Below, piece after piece: positions 1 to 7,097 of a stretch of DNA of 11,003 bases. The notes beneath the pieces are model-generated. The model saw only the letters and a list, made by a program, of their open reading frames with translations, searched no databases and was not told where the DNA came from. This DNA is from Paenalcaligenes sp035301625 (GTDB lineage: Bacteria; Pseudomonadota; Gammaproteobacteria; Burkholderiales; Burkholderiaceae_B). Positions within the stretch are counted from its first letter, which is position 1, and the number at the start of each line of letters is the position of its first letter. The position numbers and the translations under genes were made by a program. Where the stretch lies: positions 1 to 11,003 of the forward strand of contig DATGTW010000080.1 of assembly GCA_035301625.1 (NCBI GenBank). The letters run 5' to 3'.

Positions 1-237
1 AAGACCAAAGAAGAGACTGACACCCTGGAAGAAAAGGAAGAGCAGGTTAAGGACGTCGCTGAGGATGATGCCGAAATGGTTGAAAAAGACAGCGAGGCCT
101 TGGGTGATAAACTTTCAGAGAAAGCTGAGAGAGCCAAAGAATCCACCGAAGATGCGCTTGAGCGCGCTGGCGATGCAATCAAAAGTGGTGCCAGCAAAGC
201 TGACAAGGCTATTCAAGATTCAGTCGGCAAGGAATAA
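1..237 (+). CDS. C-terminal end of an unrecognised, highly charged helical protein (5' end outside window)
   Basis: An open frame enters from the left edge and ends at TAA 235-237, giving 78 residues with no start in the window. The visible part is almost entirely Glu, Lys, Asp, Ala, Ser and Thr, with no aromatic residue, no Cys and no hydrophobic segment long enough for a membrane helix. The first half is strongly acidic. The second half has Ala and Lys/Asp spaced as in an amphipathic or LEA-like helix (for example AGDAIKSGASKADKAIQDSV). I do not recognise the family; a stress-related or surface-associated helical protein is only a guess from composition. A strong intrinsic terminator follows 30 bases later, so this is the last gene of its transcript. 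The reading frame is convincing because it is uninterrupted and ends just before that terminator. Confidence 0.75.
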   Translation, partial: KTKEETDTLEEKEEQVKDVAEDDAEMVEKDSEALGDKLSEKAERAKESTEDALERAGDAIKSGASKADKAIQDSVGKE

Positions 238-266
238 ATAATTATTTACCCAGTAGTTATTTGCAG

Positions 267-295
267 AAATGGCCACATTATGTGGCCATTTTTTT
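267..295 (+). terminator. Rho-independent terminator
   Basis: A perfect 11-bp stem (267-277 with 281-291, core TGGCCACA/TGTGGCCA) closes a TTA loop and is followed directly by a T run through 295. It sits 30 bases after the stop of the upstream gene and 38 bases before ubiK, so it ends the upstream transcript and makes ubiK start from its own promoter. The A tract before the stem is short, so termination in the reverse direction is less likely. Confidence 0.9.
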
Positions 296-332
296 ATACA
301 CTATCACTATAGAAATCTTTTGAGAGGCTGAT

Positions 333-602
333 ATGGAACCACGTAATACAGATTGGATGAATGAATTACAACGCGGTATTAGCGACTTGATAGCAAAAAG
401 CCCGGCTGCTGATTTAGAAAAAAATGTACGGGCAATGATGACGCAAACCTTTGCTCGTATGGATTTAATAACACGTGAGGAATTTGATACCCAGGTCGCA
501 TTGCTGGAACGGGCTTTAGAGCGCGTACAGGCATTAGAAGATCGTGTGGCTGCTCTCGAGCAAGCAGCGGCAACCAGCGCTGGTGATAAAGAGACCCCAT
601 AG
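333..602 (+). CDS. ubiK: UbiK/YqiC family ubiquinone biosynthesis accessory factor
   Basis: This 89-residue protein matches the YqiC/BMFP family in length and layout. A short N-terminal amphipathic helix is followed by the conserved stretch around LEKNVRAMMTQTFARMDLITREEFD (split here as residues 29-41 and 42-53). A C-terminal heptad coiled coil (residues about 54-81, LLERALERVQALEDRVAALE) comes next, and the family trimerises through it. In E. coli, UbiK binds UbiJ and helps the aerobic ubiquinone biosynthesis enzymes work at the membrane; related proteins were described as membrane-fusogenic. There is no signal peptide. The ATG at 333 has an AGAGG ribosome site at 323-327. comM follows 150 bases later on the same strand, a pairing I recall from other proteobacteria. 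Family assignment is firm; the exact biochemical role is taken from homologues. Confidence 0.88.
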   Translation: MEPRNTDWMNELQRGISDLIAKSPAADLEKNVRAMMTQTFARMDLITREEFDTQVALLERALERVQALEDRVAALEQAAATSAGDKETP

Positions 603-695
603 TATTTTGAGTAATTGCTTATAAATTCCTGTAGGCTCTTTAGATCCTCTTTGTGCCCTTACTGATACCCAGTGAATCATAATAAATATATTTAG

Positions 696-731
696 CAGGC
701 TCCGGTCACTTTGTCTGGGGCCTGAATTTTA
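696..731 (+). terminator. Hairpin with short T tail before comM (weak terminator or attenuator)
   Basis: CAGGCTCC (696-703) pairs with GGGGCCTG (717-724), eight pairs including one G-U, around a 13-base loop, and AATTTTA follows. It could end the ubiK transcript, but the T run is short and it lies only about 20 bases before the comM start, so it might instead reduce comM transcription. The other DNA between 603 and 752 is AT-rich and shows no convincing promoter to me. Confidence 0.4.
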
Positions 732-752
732 TGATGGGCTTCAGGAGTCATG

Positions 753-2405
753 ATGTCTCTAGCAGTCGTTAATAGTTGCAACCTACTGGGTTTACAGTTT
801 CAGCATATCAGTGTCGAAGTTCATATTGGTCCGGGCTTGCCCGCTTTCAATATCGTTGGCCTGCCAGATGCTGGAGTGCGCGAGAGCCGTGAGCGTGTTC
901 GCTCAGCAATTCTCAGTAGCGGATACGATTTTCCGGCTGCACGTATTACGATAAATTTAGCTCCAGCGGATCAACCTAAAGCTTCGGGACGTTTTGATTT
1001 GGCGATTGCTTTGGGCATATTACTGGCATCAGGGCAGATTATTAGCGCAGGTAGGGAGCCCAGTCTACCAGATACCTCGAACTTTTATTTCTTGGGCGAA
1101 TTATCTTTAACAGGTGCATTATTACCAACGCCGGGGTGTTTAGCTGCGACACTGAGTCTAGTCATGAGTCACACAGCCCAAAGTAACGCCAGCAAAGGCC
1201 CCGTCTTTTCGTCAACTGGATCGGGCCTTCCCACCATGGTCGTGCCTGCAGATAACGCACTGCAATTAACTAAGCTTGGTTTTTTGGATATTTTTTCGGC
1301 TCCTACTTTATGCGCTGTAGTTAATCATTTGCGGGCACAGCAACCTCTGGTGCAAATAAATGCTGATGCGGTTAATGCATTACAAAATAAAGGCGCTATA
1401 TCTGAATATGCTGAGGTCGAAGTGGGTGCGCCCGAGCAAGAGTTACAGTACGACCTTTGTCTGTCTGATGTTCGCGGACAAACTTTGGCTTGCCAGGCAT
1501 TGCAGGTGGCAGCTATTGGAGGCCACAGCTTATTGATGATAGGTCCCCCAGGGGTGGGTAAAAGCATGTTGGCTCAGCGTTTGGTGACCTTGTTGCCTCC
1601 GCTTGATAGTATGCAGCAGCTCGAGGTTGCAGCGATTAACGAGCTGTATGGTGCAACTCAGGGCAATGCTGTTTTCTCTATTGGTTCCATTCCCTATCGT
1701 GCGCCACATCACTCGATAACCCGGGCCGCTTTAATTGGCGGCGGTGTTCAACCTCAGCCGGGGGAGATCAGCATGGCACATCACGGTGTTTTATTTTTAG
1801 ATGAGTTTGCCGAATTTGAGCGTAGCGCTATAGAAGCACTGCGCGAACCTTTAGAAACTGGCCAAGTATTGATTTCTCGCTCGATGCGGCATTTAATGTT
1901 TCCTGCTAGTTTTCAGTTAGTGGCTGCGATGAACCCATGCGCTTGTGGCAACTGGGGGCATCCTAAAAAAGTATGCCGCTGTGCTCAAAGCGCCCGAGAG
2001 CGATATTTAGATAGGGTTTCGGGGCCTATTTTGGATAGATTAGACATTTGCATTGCCTTGTCTCCGGAATCGCATAATTATCCTGATTTACCCCAAGCCA
2101 ATTCTTCTGCAGCGTTGCGACCTCGTGTCAGGCAGTTGCAACACCATCAGTATCAACGGCAAGGCTGCTTGAATGCCCATCTGGATAACGAATCGCTCGA
2201 AAAGTATGCGGCCTTATGTAAAGAGGGCAGTACAATTCTACAGCAGGCAGTCCAGCGTTGGCATTGGTCGACTCGCGTGATTCATTCTTTACGGCGTTTG
2301 GCACGTACCTTGGCAGATAGGGATGATTGTCATTTAATTTGTCCCAAGCATGTTATGGCTGCATTACAATTGCGCTATGCGTTGCAAAGCGATCCTACGG
2401 GTTAA
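753..2405 (+). CDS. comM: ComM/YifB family Mg-chelatase-like AAA+ ATPase
   Basis: The protein (550 residues) begins with the family's Lon-like N-terminal domain (MSLAVV; GLPAFNIVGLPDAGVRESRERV split over residues about 30-52; ITINLAPADQPK). A magnesium-chelatase-type AAA+ module follows: Walker A GPPGVGKS at about 264-271, Walker B VLFLDEF at about 346-352, and the Cys-rich MNPCACGNWGHPKKVCRC loop near 394-411. The C-terminal Mg-chelatase domain follows. ComM is a hexameric branch-migration helicase that helps integrate single-stranded DNA during natural transformation in Vibrio and relatives; many non-competent bacteria also carry it. ATG codons lie at 750 and 753. The AGGAG at 743-747 is too close to the first, so I chose 753, which also gives the usual MSLAVV start. 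The protein is about 45 residues longer than E. coli YifB (506), with additions near residues 138-160 and 205-230, outside the ATPase core. Confidence 0.93.
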   Translation: MSLAVVNSCNLLGLQFQHISVEVHIGPGLPAFNIVGLPDAGVRESRERVRSAILSSGYDFPAARITINLAPADQPKASGRFDLAIALGILLASGQIISAGREPSLPDTSNFYFLGELSLTGALLPTPGCLAATLSLVMSHTAQSNASKGPVFSSTGSGLPTMVVPADNALQLTKLGFLDIFSAPTLCAVVNHLRAQQPLVQINADAVNALQNKGAISEYAEVEVGAPEQELQYDLCLSDVRGQTLACQALQVAAIGGHSLLMIGPPGVGKSMLAQRLVTLLPPLDSMQQLEVAAINELYGATQGNAVFSIGSIPYRAPHHSITRAALIGGGVQPQPGEISMAHHGVLFLDEFAEFERSAIEALREPLETGQVLISRSMRHLMFPASFQLVAAMNPCACGNWGHPKKVCRCAQSARERYLDRVSGPILDRLDICIALSPESHNYPDLPQANSSAALRPRVRQLQHHQYQRQGCLNAHLDNESLEKYAALCKEGSTILQQAVQRWHWSTRVIHSLRRLARTLADRDDCHLICPKHVMAALQLRYALQSDPTG

Positions 2406-2428
2406 AGTAATTCGTACTGTTTTTACTC

Positions 2429-2458
2429 TGGACAAGATGGTAGTTCTAAGTCTATAAT
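2429..2458 (+). promoter_or_regulatory. Sigma70-type promoter for the rpmI-rplT-pheST-ihfA operon
   Basis: TGGACA (2429-2434) and a perfect TATAAT (2453-2458) are separated by 18 bases. Transcription would start near 2465 and give a leader of about 120 bases before rpmI. It lies just after comM and explains how the ribosomal-protein operon is driven without infC upstream. Confidence 0.7.
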
Positions 2459-2520
2459 TTAGGACGTTTTTGCAGTATAGAAGTAGTCAATACTTCGATG
2501 GAAAAACAACAAGTGCTTTT

Positions 2521-2576
2521 TAGGTGATAAAAGTGTTGCAGCAATAGCAGCCACCTACTGGCATGACTTTATAGGT
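2521..2576 (+). promoter_or_regulatory. rpmI leader with two exclusive pairings around the ribosome site
   Basis: CACCTA (2552-2557) can pair with TAGGTG upstream (2521-2526), a helix extended by GTTGC (2535-2539) with GCAGC (2547-2551). Alternatively its ACCTA (2553-2557) can pair with TAGGT (2572-2576), which is the only Shine-Dalgarno-like sequence before the rpmI ATG at 2584. The two pairings share the same bases, so one frees and the other hides the ribosome site. In E. coli and Bacillus, L20 (rplT product) represses its own operon through leader RNA; a similar role here is inference. Confidence 0.4.
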
Positions 2577-2583
2577 ATTTATT

Positions 2584-2787
2584 ATGGCAAAGATCAAACA
2601 GAAAACTCGTAAAGGTGCTGCCAAGCGTTTTCGCGTTCGTGGTAGCGGCTCGATCAAGCGTGGCCAAGCTTTCAAGCGTCATATCTTGACTAAAAAGACC
2701 ACCAAGAGAAAGCGCCAACTCAGAGGGTCCACCGATGTACATCCCTCCGATGTAAAAGCCGTTAAATCCATGTTGTCCAACGCCTAA
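2584..2787 (+). CDS. rpmI: 50S ribosomal protein L35
   Basis: The 67-residue product has the L35 signature: a basic N-terminus (MAKIKQKTRKGAAKRFRV), the core GQAFKRHILTKKTTKRKRQLRG and a short C-terminal tail. L35 is a small protein of the large ribosomal subunit. The start at ATG 2584 gives the normal family length, with AGGT at 2573-2576 as a modest ribosome site. rplT follows after 11 bases with a strong AAGGAG overlapping the rpmI stop, the usual close pairing of L35 and L20. infC, which normally precedes rpmI and is co-regulated with it, is absent; comM lies upstream instead. Confidence 0.97.
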   Translation: MAKIKQKTRKGAAKRFRVRGSGSIKRGQAFKRHILTKKTTKRKRQLRGSTDVHPSDVKAVKSMLSNA

Positions 2788-2798
2788 GGAGCCGAACG

Positions 2799-3158
2799 AT
2801 GTCTAGAGTTAAACGTGGGGTTACTGCCCGCGCACGCCACAAGAAAGTTTTACAAGAAGCCAAAGGTTATCGAGGTCGCCGTAGCCGCGTTTATCGCGTT
2901 GCCAAGCAGGCGGTCATGAAAGCCGGTCAGTATTCTTATCGCGATCGTCGCAATCGTAAGCGTGTGTTCCGTTCATTATGGATCACCCGTATTAATGCTG
3001 CTTGCCGCGAGCAAGGGATTAACTACAGCCAATTTATTGCCGGTTTGAACAAGGCTGAGATCCAGTTGGATCGCAAGGTTCTTGCAGATATGGCAGTCAA
3101 CGACAAGGCTGGATTTAGCGCGATAGTCGAACAAGCAAAAGCAGCACTGGCGGCTTAA
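2799..3158 (+). CDS. rplT: 50S ribosomal protein L20
   Basis: This 119-residue protein is a clear L20: MSRVKRGVTARARHKKVL at the start, the long basic RNA-binding helix (GYRGRRSRVYRVAKQAVMKA and YRDRRNRKRVFRSLWI), then the globular domain with INAACREQGINYSQFIAGL. L20 binds 23S rRNA early and is needed for assembly of the 50S subunit. In several bacteria it also represses translation of its own operon by binding leader RNA, which makes the foldable rpmI leader relevant. The ATG at 2799 has an excellent AAGGAG at 2786-2791 that overlaps the rpmI stop codon. Two hairpins follow in the 94-base gap before pheS. Confidence 0.97.
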   Translation: MSRVKRGVTARARHKKVLQEAKGYRGRRSRVYRVAKQAVMKAGQYSYRDRRNRKRVFRSLWITRINAACREQGINYSQFIAGLNKAEIQLDRKVLADMAVNDKAGFSAIVEQAKAALAA

Positions 3159-3163
3159 CCAAC

Positions 3164-3180
3164 ACTGTGCACAGCACAGT
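3164..3180 (+). other. Perfect 7-bp hairpin just after rplT
   Basis: ACTGTGC (3164-3170), loop ACA, GCACAGT (3174-3180), beginning five bases after the rplT stop. There is no T run, so it is not an intrinsic terminator. It could protect the 3' end of an rpmI-rplT mRNA or take part in folding with the next hairpin. Confidence 0.5.
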
Positions 3181-3205
3181 TAGTTAATGGCTATCTGATG
3201 TTTTT

Positions 3206-3239
3206 ACAAACGGAGCTGCTCAAGCTCCGTTTGTTGTTT
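3206..3239 (+). terminator. Terminator-like hairpin (possible attenuator) between rplT and pheS
   Basis: A perfect 12-bp stem, ACAAACGGAGCT (3206-3217) with AGCTCCGTTTGT (3223-3234), closes a five-base loop and runs into TGTTT. The T tail is interrupted by G, so termination is probably partial. It lies 13 bases before the pheS ATG and I see no good promoter between them, so some read-through must supply pheST. E. coli pheST is controlled by attenuation with a Phe-rich leader peptide; no such peptide is evident here. Confidence 0.6.
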
Positions 3240-3252
3240 AAGTGGTCGGAAA

Positions 3253-4278
3253 ATGACAGAACAGGCAAAGGATATTCTTCAACGGGCCGAGCGCGCATTT
3301 GCACAAGCAGATAATAGTGCCGCTTTGGAAAATGAAAAGGCTGTGTTTTTGGGGCGTAACGGAGAGATCACGCAAATGTTGCGAGGGATGGCTCAATTAA
3401 CCCCTGAAGAAAAACGCACCCAAGGGGCAGCTATTAATCAGCTCAAACGTCAAATAGAGACGTTACTAGAAGAGCGCCGCGAGGCTATTGCCCAAGCCAA
3501 AATGGCACAGCGCCTAGAGGCTGAAGCCATTGATGTGACCCTTCCAGGCCGCGGACGTGCTCGTTTAGGTGGGGTCCATCCTGTTGTTTTAGCCTGGCAG
3601 CGCATCGAAGCTATTTTTAGATCGATGGGTTTTGATGTGGCTGACGGTCCCGAAATAGAAGATGACTGGACTAACTTCACAGCTTTGAACAATCCCGAGG
3701 ATCACCCAGCTCGCTCCATGCAAGATACTTTTTATGTCGATATGCAGGATAAGGATGGGTTACCGTTATTGTTGCGTACACATACCAGCCCTATGCAGGT
3801 GCGCTATGCACGTTCACATCAACCTCCAATCAAGGTAATTGCGCCCGGTAAAACATTTAGAGTGGATAGTGATGCGACTCATTCCCCAATGTTTCATCAG
3901 GTTGAGGGGCTGTGGATAGCCGAGGACATTTCTTTTGCTGATCTCAAAGGGGTCTATACTCATTTCCTGCGCAGTTTTTATGAAAGCGATGATTTGGTAG
4001 TACGTTTTCGCCCTTCTTTTTTCCCTTTTACCGAGCCTTCGGCTGAGATAGATCTGATGTTCCAAAAGGGACCTAACAAAGGACAGTGGTTAGAGATTTC
4101 TGGGGCAGGCCAGGTGCATCCTGATGTAGTACGCAATTTTGGCCTCGATCCCGAGCGCTATATTGGTTTTGCGTTTGGTTCAGGGATTGAGCGTATGACC
4201 ATGCTTCGCTATGGGGTCAATGACCTACGTCAGTTTTTTGACGGCGATTTACGTTTTTTACGTCAATTTAATCTCTAA
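3253..4278 (+). CDS. pheS: Phenylalanyl-tRNA synthetase alpha subunit
   Basis: The 341-residue product is the catalytic alpha subunit of the (alpha-beta)2 enzyme that charges tRNA-Phe in the cytoplasm. The N-terminal part to about residue 90 is the charged coiled-coil arm that contacts tRNA. The class II catalytic core follows, with motif 2 near residues 200-222 (FRVDSDATHSPMFHQVEGL) and motif 3 near 304-323 (GFAFGSGIERMTMLRYG). The Ala of GFAFG (residue 307) corresponds to the E. coli Ala294 that sizes the Phe pocket, so normal specificity is expected. The length is typical. The ribosome site is weak (no clear Shine-Dalgarno before ATG 3253), and a terminator-like hairpin lies immediately upstream. 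pheT follows after 95 bases. Confidence 0.97.
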   Translation: MTEQAKDILQRAERAFAQADNSAALENEKAVFLGRNGEITQMLRGMAQLTPEEKRTQGAAINQLKRQIETLLEERREAIAQAKMAQRLEAEAIDVTLPGRGRARLGGVHPVVLAWQRIEAIFRSMGFDVADGPEIEDDWTNFTALNNPEDHPARSMQDTFYVDMQDKDGLPLLLRTHTSPMQVRYARSHQPPIKVIAPGKTFRVDSDATHSPMFHQVEGLWIAEDISFADLKGVYTHFLRSFYESDDLVVRFRPSFFPFTEPSAEIDLMFQKGPNKGQWLEISGAGQVHPDVVRNFGLDPERYIGFAFGSGIERMTMLRYGVNDLRQFFDGDLRFLRQFNL

Positions 4279-4300
4279 GGCGCAGGGTCAAACCTAAATA

Positions 4301-4330
4301 TTCAAACGCTAAACATCTCGCACATATAGT
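4301..4330 (+). promoter_or_regulatory. Possible internal promoter before pheT
   Basis: TTCAAA (4301-4306) and TATAGT (4325-4330) are separated by 18 bases in the 95-base gap between pheS and pheT. The -10 is one base from consensus and the -35 matches four of six. It could give extra transcription of pheT-ihfA-merR. AT-rich gaps produce such matches by chance. Confidence 0.3.
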
Positions 4331-4373
4331 CCTAAATCGCTTTCATTAATTTTCCCAGAAAAAGAGCACCATA

Positions 4374-6782
4374 ATGTTTGTTCCTGAGTCTTGGCTACGT
4401 TCTTATGTAAACCCCTCGATAGATATAGATACCCTTTGCCATGAGCTAACGATGGCAGGATTAGAGGTTGAAGAGTACACAACGGCTGCCCCTCATTTTA
4501 AGCACGTAGTTGTGGCCGAAATTACATCGGTTGAGCCTCATCCTGATGCGGATCGCCTACGTGTATGCTTGGTGGATGCCGGTGATAATGAGCTTGTGCA
4601 AATTGTTTGTGGGGCACCTAATGCACGTGTCGGCCTTAAGGCGCCTTTGGCAAAAGTGGATGCAGTGCTGCCTGGGGATTTTCAAATCAAGCCTGTTAAA
4701 ATGCGTGGCAAGAGCTCATACGGTATGCTTTGTTCGGCGCAAGAATTAGGGATTAGCGACGATGCCGAGGGGCTACTTGAGCTGTCTGACGACGCTCCTG
4801 TTGGTGAATGTTTGCGCACCTACCTCGATTTGGACGAGCATGTTATTGAAATCAAAATGACTCCCAATCGTGCTGATTGCCTTTCTGTGATCGGTGTAGC
4901 GCGTGAGGTTGCTGCTTTAACCGATGAAAAGCTGCAAATGCCGTCTTTTGCACCGGTAGCTTTGCAGCATCACGATACGCTTCCGGTACGTGTTCGAGAC
5001 AGTGATCTTTGTGGCCGTTTTGCAGGTCGTATTGTGCGCAATGTAGATGCCTCAGTAGCAACTCCGGATTGGATGGTGCGTCGCCTCGAACGTGCTGGAC
5101 AGCGCTCCTTATCAGTACTGGTGGACATATCTAATTATGTATTGCTCGAGTTAGGCCGACCCACTCATGTGTTTGATTTGGATAAGCTCGGTTCTGATTT
5201 AGAGGTGCGCTGGGCCCACAAGGATGAAAAGCTGGTCTTGTTAAACGGCCAAGAGGTCACGTTAAATTCAAATTTCGGTGTTATTTGCTCTGATGGCCGT
5301 CCACAAAGCTTGGCGGGTATCATGGGCGGTGAGCATAGTGCAGTTAATGAACAAACCAAAAACATATACATAGAAGCTGCGTTTTGGTGGCCTGAATCCA
5401 TACGTGGTCGTGCTCGGGATCTAAAGTTTCAATCCGAAGCCAGTTATCGTTTTGAGCGGGGTGTAGATGCTGCTACTGTGGTTGAACATATCGAGCGCAT
5501 GACGCATTTAATTGTCGATATTTGTGGAGGCGAGGCAGGCCCCATTGATGATCAGATTCTCGAGATTCCAGCACAAAAAGAGGTTTCCATGCGTCATGAA
5601 CGCTGTGAAAAGATCTTGGGAATTCCAGTTTCTATAGATGAGATCAAACTCTGTTTTGATGCTCTTGAATTTACTTATAGAGAGCAGGAAGGTGTATTTC
5701 ATGTGATTGCACCCAGCTACCGATTTGATATAAATATAGAAGAAGACCTCGTTGAAGAGGTCGCACGGATTGTGGGTTTCGAACGCATTCCTGATGAACT
5801 ACCGATAGCTCGTACAACGATTAATGTGGCCTCAGAGGAATCCGTGAGTGCACATGATGTTCGTGCGCGCGTGGCTGCGTTAGACTATCAGGAAGTAGTG
5901 AACTTTTCCTTTGTCGATGAGCAATGGGAAAAGCTGCTCACCCATAATCAGGATCCTATTCGCTTACTGAATCCGATTGCCAGCCATCTTTCTGTAATGC
6001 GCAGCTCTTTGTTAGGTGGGTTGATTCAAAATATTCAATATAATGCACGCCGCCGACAAAGCAGAATACGTGTATTTGAAATTGGTCGTGTCTTTTGGCG
6101 TGATACTGACGTTGAGGATGGGCCACTGACTGTTGCGGGGGTAAATCAGCCAATGCGTTTAGCTGGTGCAGCATGGGGTGAGGCAGTCACTGAGCAGTGG
6201 GGGGTAGCGGCTCGTCGTGTTGATTTTTTTGATGTTAAGGCTGATCTAGAAGCTCTTTTTGGGCAGCGTATACAGCAAATAAAATTTATTGCTGATGGGC
6301 ACCCAGCTTTGCATCCTGGACGCAGTGCGCGTCTCAAAGACAATGGCAATACGGTAGGGTGGTTAGGTGAATTACACCCACAGTGGGTGCGTCATTTTGA
6401 ACTAGCGCAGGCACCTATTTTGTTTGAGCTGGATTTAGAGCCCTTATTACACAAGGCCTTGTACACCGCGACGGGGATTATTTCTCGACAGCCTGTGGTA
6501 CAACGTGATTTAGCATTCTGGATTGCTACCAAAGTTAATTACCAAGAAGTACGTGATTGCTTGAACGAAACCATCGCAAAGCATGATATTCTGAAAATTG
6601 TCCAAGAATTCCGTATCTTTGATATTTGGAAAGAGGCTGAAGGTGCCAATGAGCAGAGCTTAGCCATGAGGTTTTGGTTGCAAGATGCTCAAAAGACTTT
6701 GGCAGATGAGCAGGTTGATGAATGCATGAAATTATTATTTAATGCATTAGAAACACAGTTCAAAGCGCGTTTGCGCGCATAA
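4374..6782 (+). CDS. pheT: Phenylalanyl-tRNA synthetase beta subunit
   Basis: This 802-residue protein has the complete beta-subunit layout: an N-terminal segment with LTMAGLEVEE, an EMAP-like tRNA-binding domain (about 40-150, HPDADRLRVC), the B3/B4 editing domain (about 210-380, including GRPTHVFDLDKL and LAGIMGGEHS), B5 (about 395-475), a catalytic-like core and the C-terminal anticodon-binding FDX-ACB domain (about 702-801, beginning near QPVVQRDLAFWI). It partners PheS, contributes tRNA binding and removes mischarged Tyr-tRNA-Phe. The ATG at 4374 is preceded by AAAGAG with slightly long spacing. The stop is only nine bases before ihfA, so the two are cotranscribed. The length is normal and the frame is intact. 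Confidence 0.97.
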   Translation: MFVPESWLRSYVNPSIDIDTLCHELTMAGLEVEEYTTAAPHFKHVVVAEITSVEPHPDADRLRVCLVDAGDNELVQIVCGAPNARVGLKAPLAKVDAVLPGDFQIKPVKMRGKSSYGMLCSAQELGISDDAEGLLELSDDAPVGECLRTYLDLDEHVIEIKMTPNRADCLSVIGVAREVAALTDEKLQMPSFAPVALQHHDTLPVRVRDSDLCGRFAGRIVRNVDASVATPDWMVRRLERAGQRSLSVLVDISNYVLLELGRPTHVFDLDKLGSDLEVRWAHKDEKLVLLNGQEVTLNSNFGVICSDGRPQSLAGIMGGEHSAVNEQTKNIYIEAAFWWPESIRGRARDLKFQSEASYRFERGVDAATVVEHIERMTHLIVDICGGEAGPIDDQILEIPAQKEVSMRHERCEKILGIPVSIDEIKLCFDALEFTYREQEGVFHVIAPSYRFDINIEEDLVEEVARIVGFERIPDELPIARTTINVASEESVSAHDVRARVAALDYQEVVNFSFVDEQWEKLLTHNQDPIRLLNPIASHLSVMRSSLLGGLIQNIQYNARRRQSRIRVFEIGRVFWRDTDVEDGPLTVAGVNQPMRLAGAAWGEAVTEQWGVAARRVDFFDVKADLEALFGQRIQQIKFIADGHPALHPGRSARLKDNGNTVGWLGELHPQWVRHFELAQAPILFELDLEPLLHKALYTATGIISRQPVVQRDLAFWIATKVNYQEVRDCLNETIAKHDILKIVQEFRIFDIWKEAEGANEQSLAMRFWLQDAQKTLADEQVDECMKLLFNALETQFKARLRA

Positions 6783-6791
6783 GGGGGTAGC

Positions 6792-7094
6792 ATGTCGGTA
6801 GGTAATCGTACGCTGACCAAAGCTGGTTTGACCGATATCTTATTTGATCGAGTGGGCTTAAATAAACGCGAAGCTAAAGAATTGGTTGATGCTTTTTATG
6901 CCGAAATCAGCAACAGCTTGGAAAAGGGTCAGGAAGTCCGCATATCAGGATTTGGGAATTTTACTATTCGTGATAAACCACCGCGGCCTGGTAGAAACCC
7001 AAAAACAGGCGAAGAGATTCCTATTTCGGCACGCCGTGTGGTTACATTTCAAGCCAGTCAAAAATTAAAAACTGCAGTTGAGGGCGGAGAATAA
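6792..7094 (+). CDS. ihfA: Integration host factor subunit alpha
   Basis: The 100-residue protein is a DNABII family member. Its N-terminal helices (LTKAGLTDILFDRVGLNKRE) mediate dimerisation, followed by VRISGFGNFTIRDKPPRPGRN and the beta-arm with NPKTGEEIPISARRVVTF. The Pro in NPKTGE (residue 70) matches the residue that wedges into the minor groove to kink DNA. The position directly after pheT identifies it as IHF alpha rather than HU or IHF beta. It acts as a heterodimer with IhfB in nucleoid structure, transcription and recombination. ATG 6792 has AGGGGG just upstream, overlapping the pheT stop region. A MerR gene follows after three bases. Confidence 0.96.
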   Translation: MSVGNRTLTKAGLTDILFDRVGLNKREAKELVDAFYAEISNSLEKGQEVRISGFGNFTIRDKPPRPGRNPKTGEEIPISARRVVTFQASQKLKTAVEGGE

Positions 7095-7097
7095 TCA

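Noticed and set aside
296..332. TATAGA-like -10 just before ubiK
   Set aside because: ubiK should have a promoter here because a terminator lies upstream, but I could not find a -35 at acceptable spacing, so I did not list one.
603..752. Promoter for comM in the AT-rich gap (CATAAT near 677)
   Set aside because: The best -35 partners have spacings of 15 or 21 bases; not convincing.
753..2405. ComM as a true magnesium chelatase subunit of chlorophyll or cobalamin synthesis
   Set aside because: The N-terminal Lon-like domain and the C-terminal Mg-chelatase domain in this order are typical of YifB/ComM, and no tetrapyrrole genes are nearby.
3198..3314. Small frame starting ATG TTT TTA before pheS, as a possible Phe leader peptide
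   Set aside because: It has only two Phe codons, no ribosome site, and runs far into pheS in another frame, so it does not resemble a PheM-type leader.
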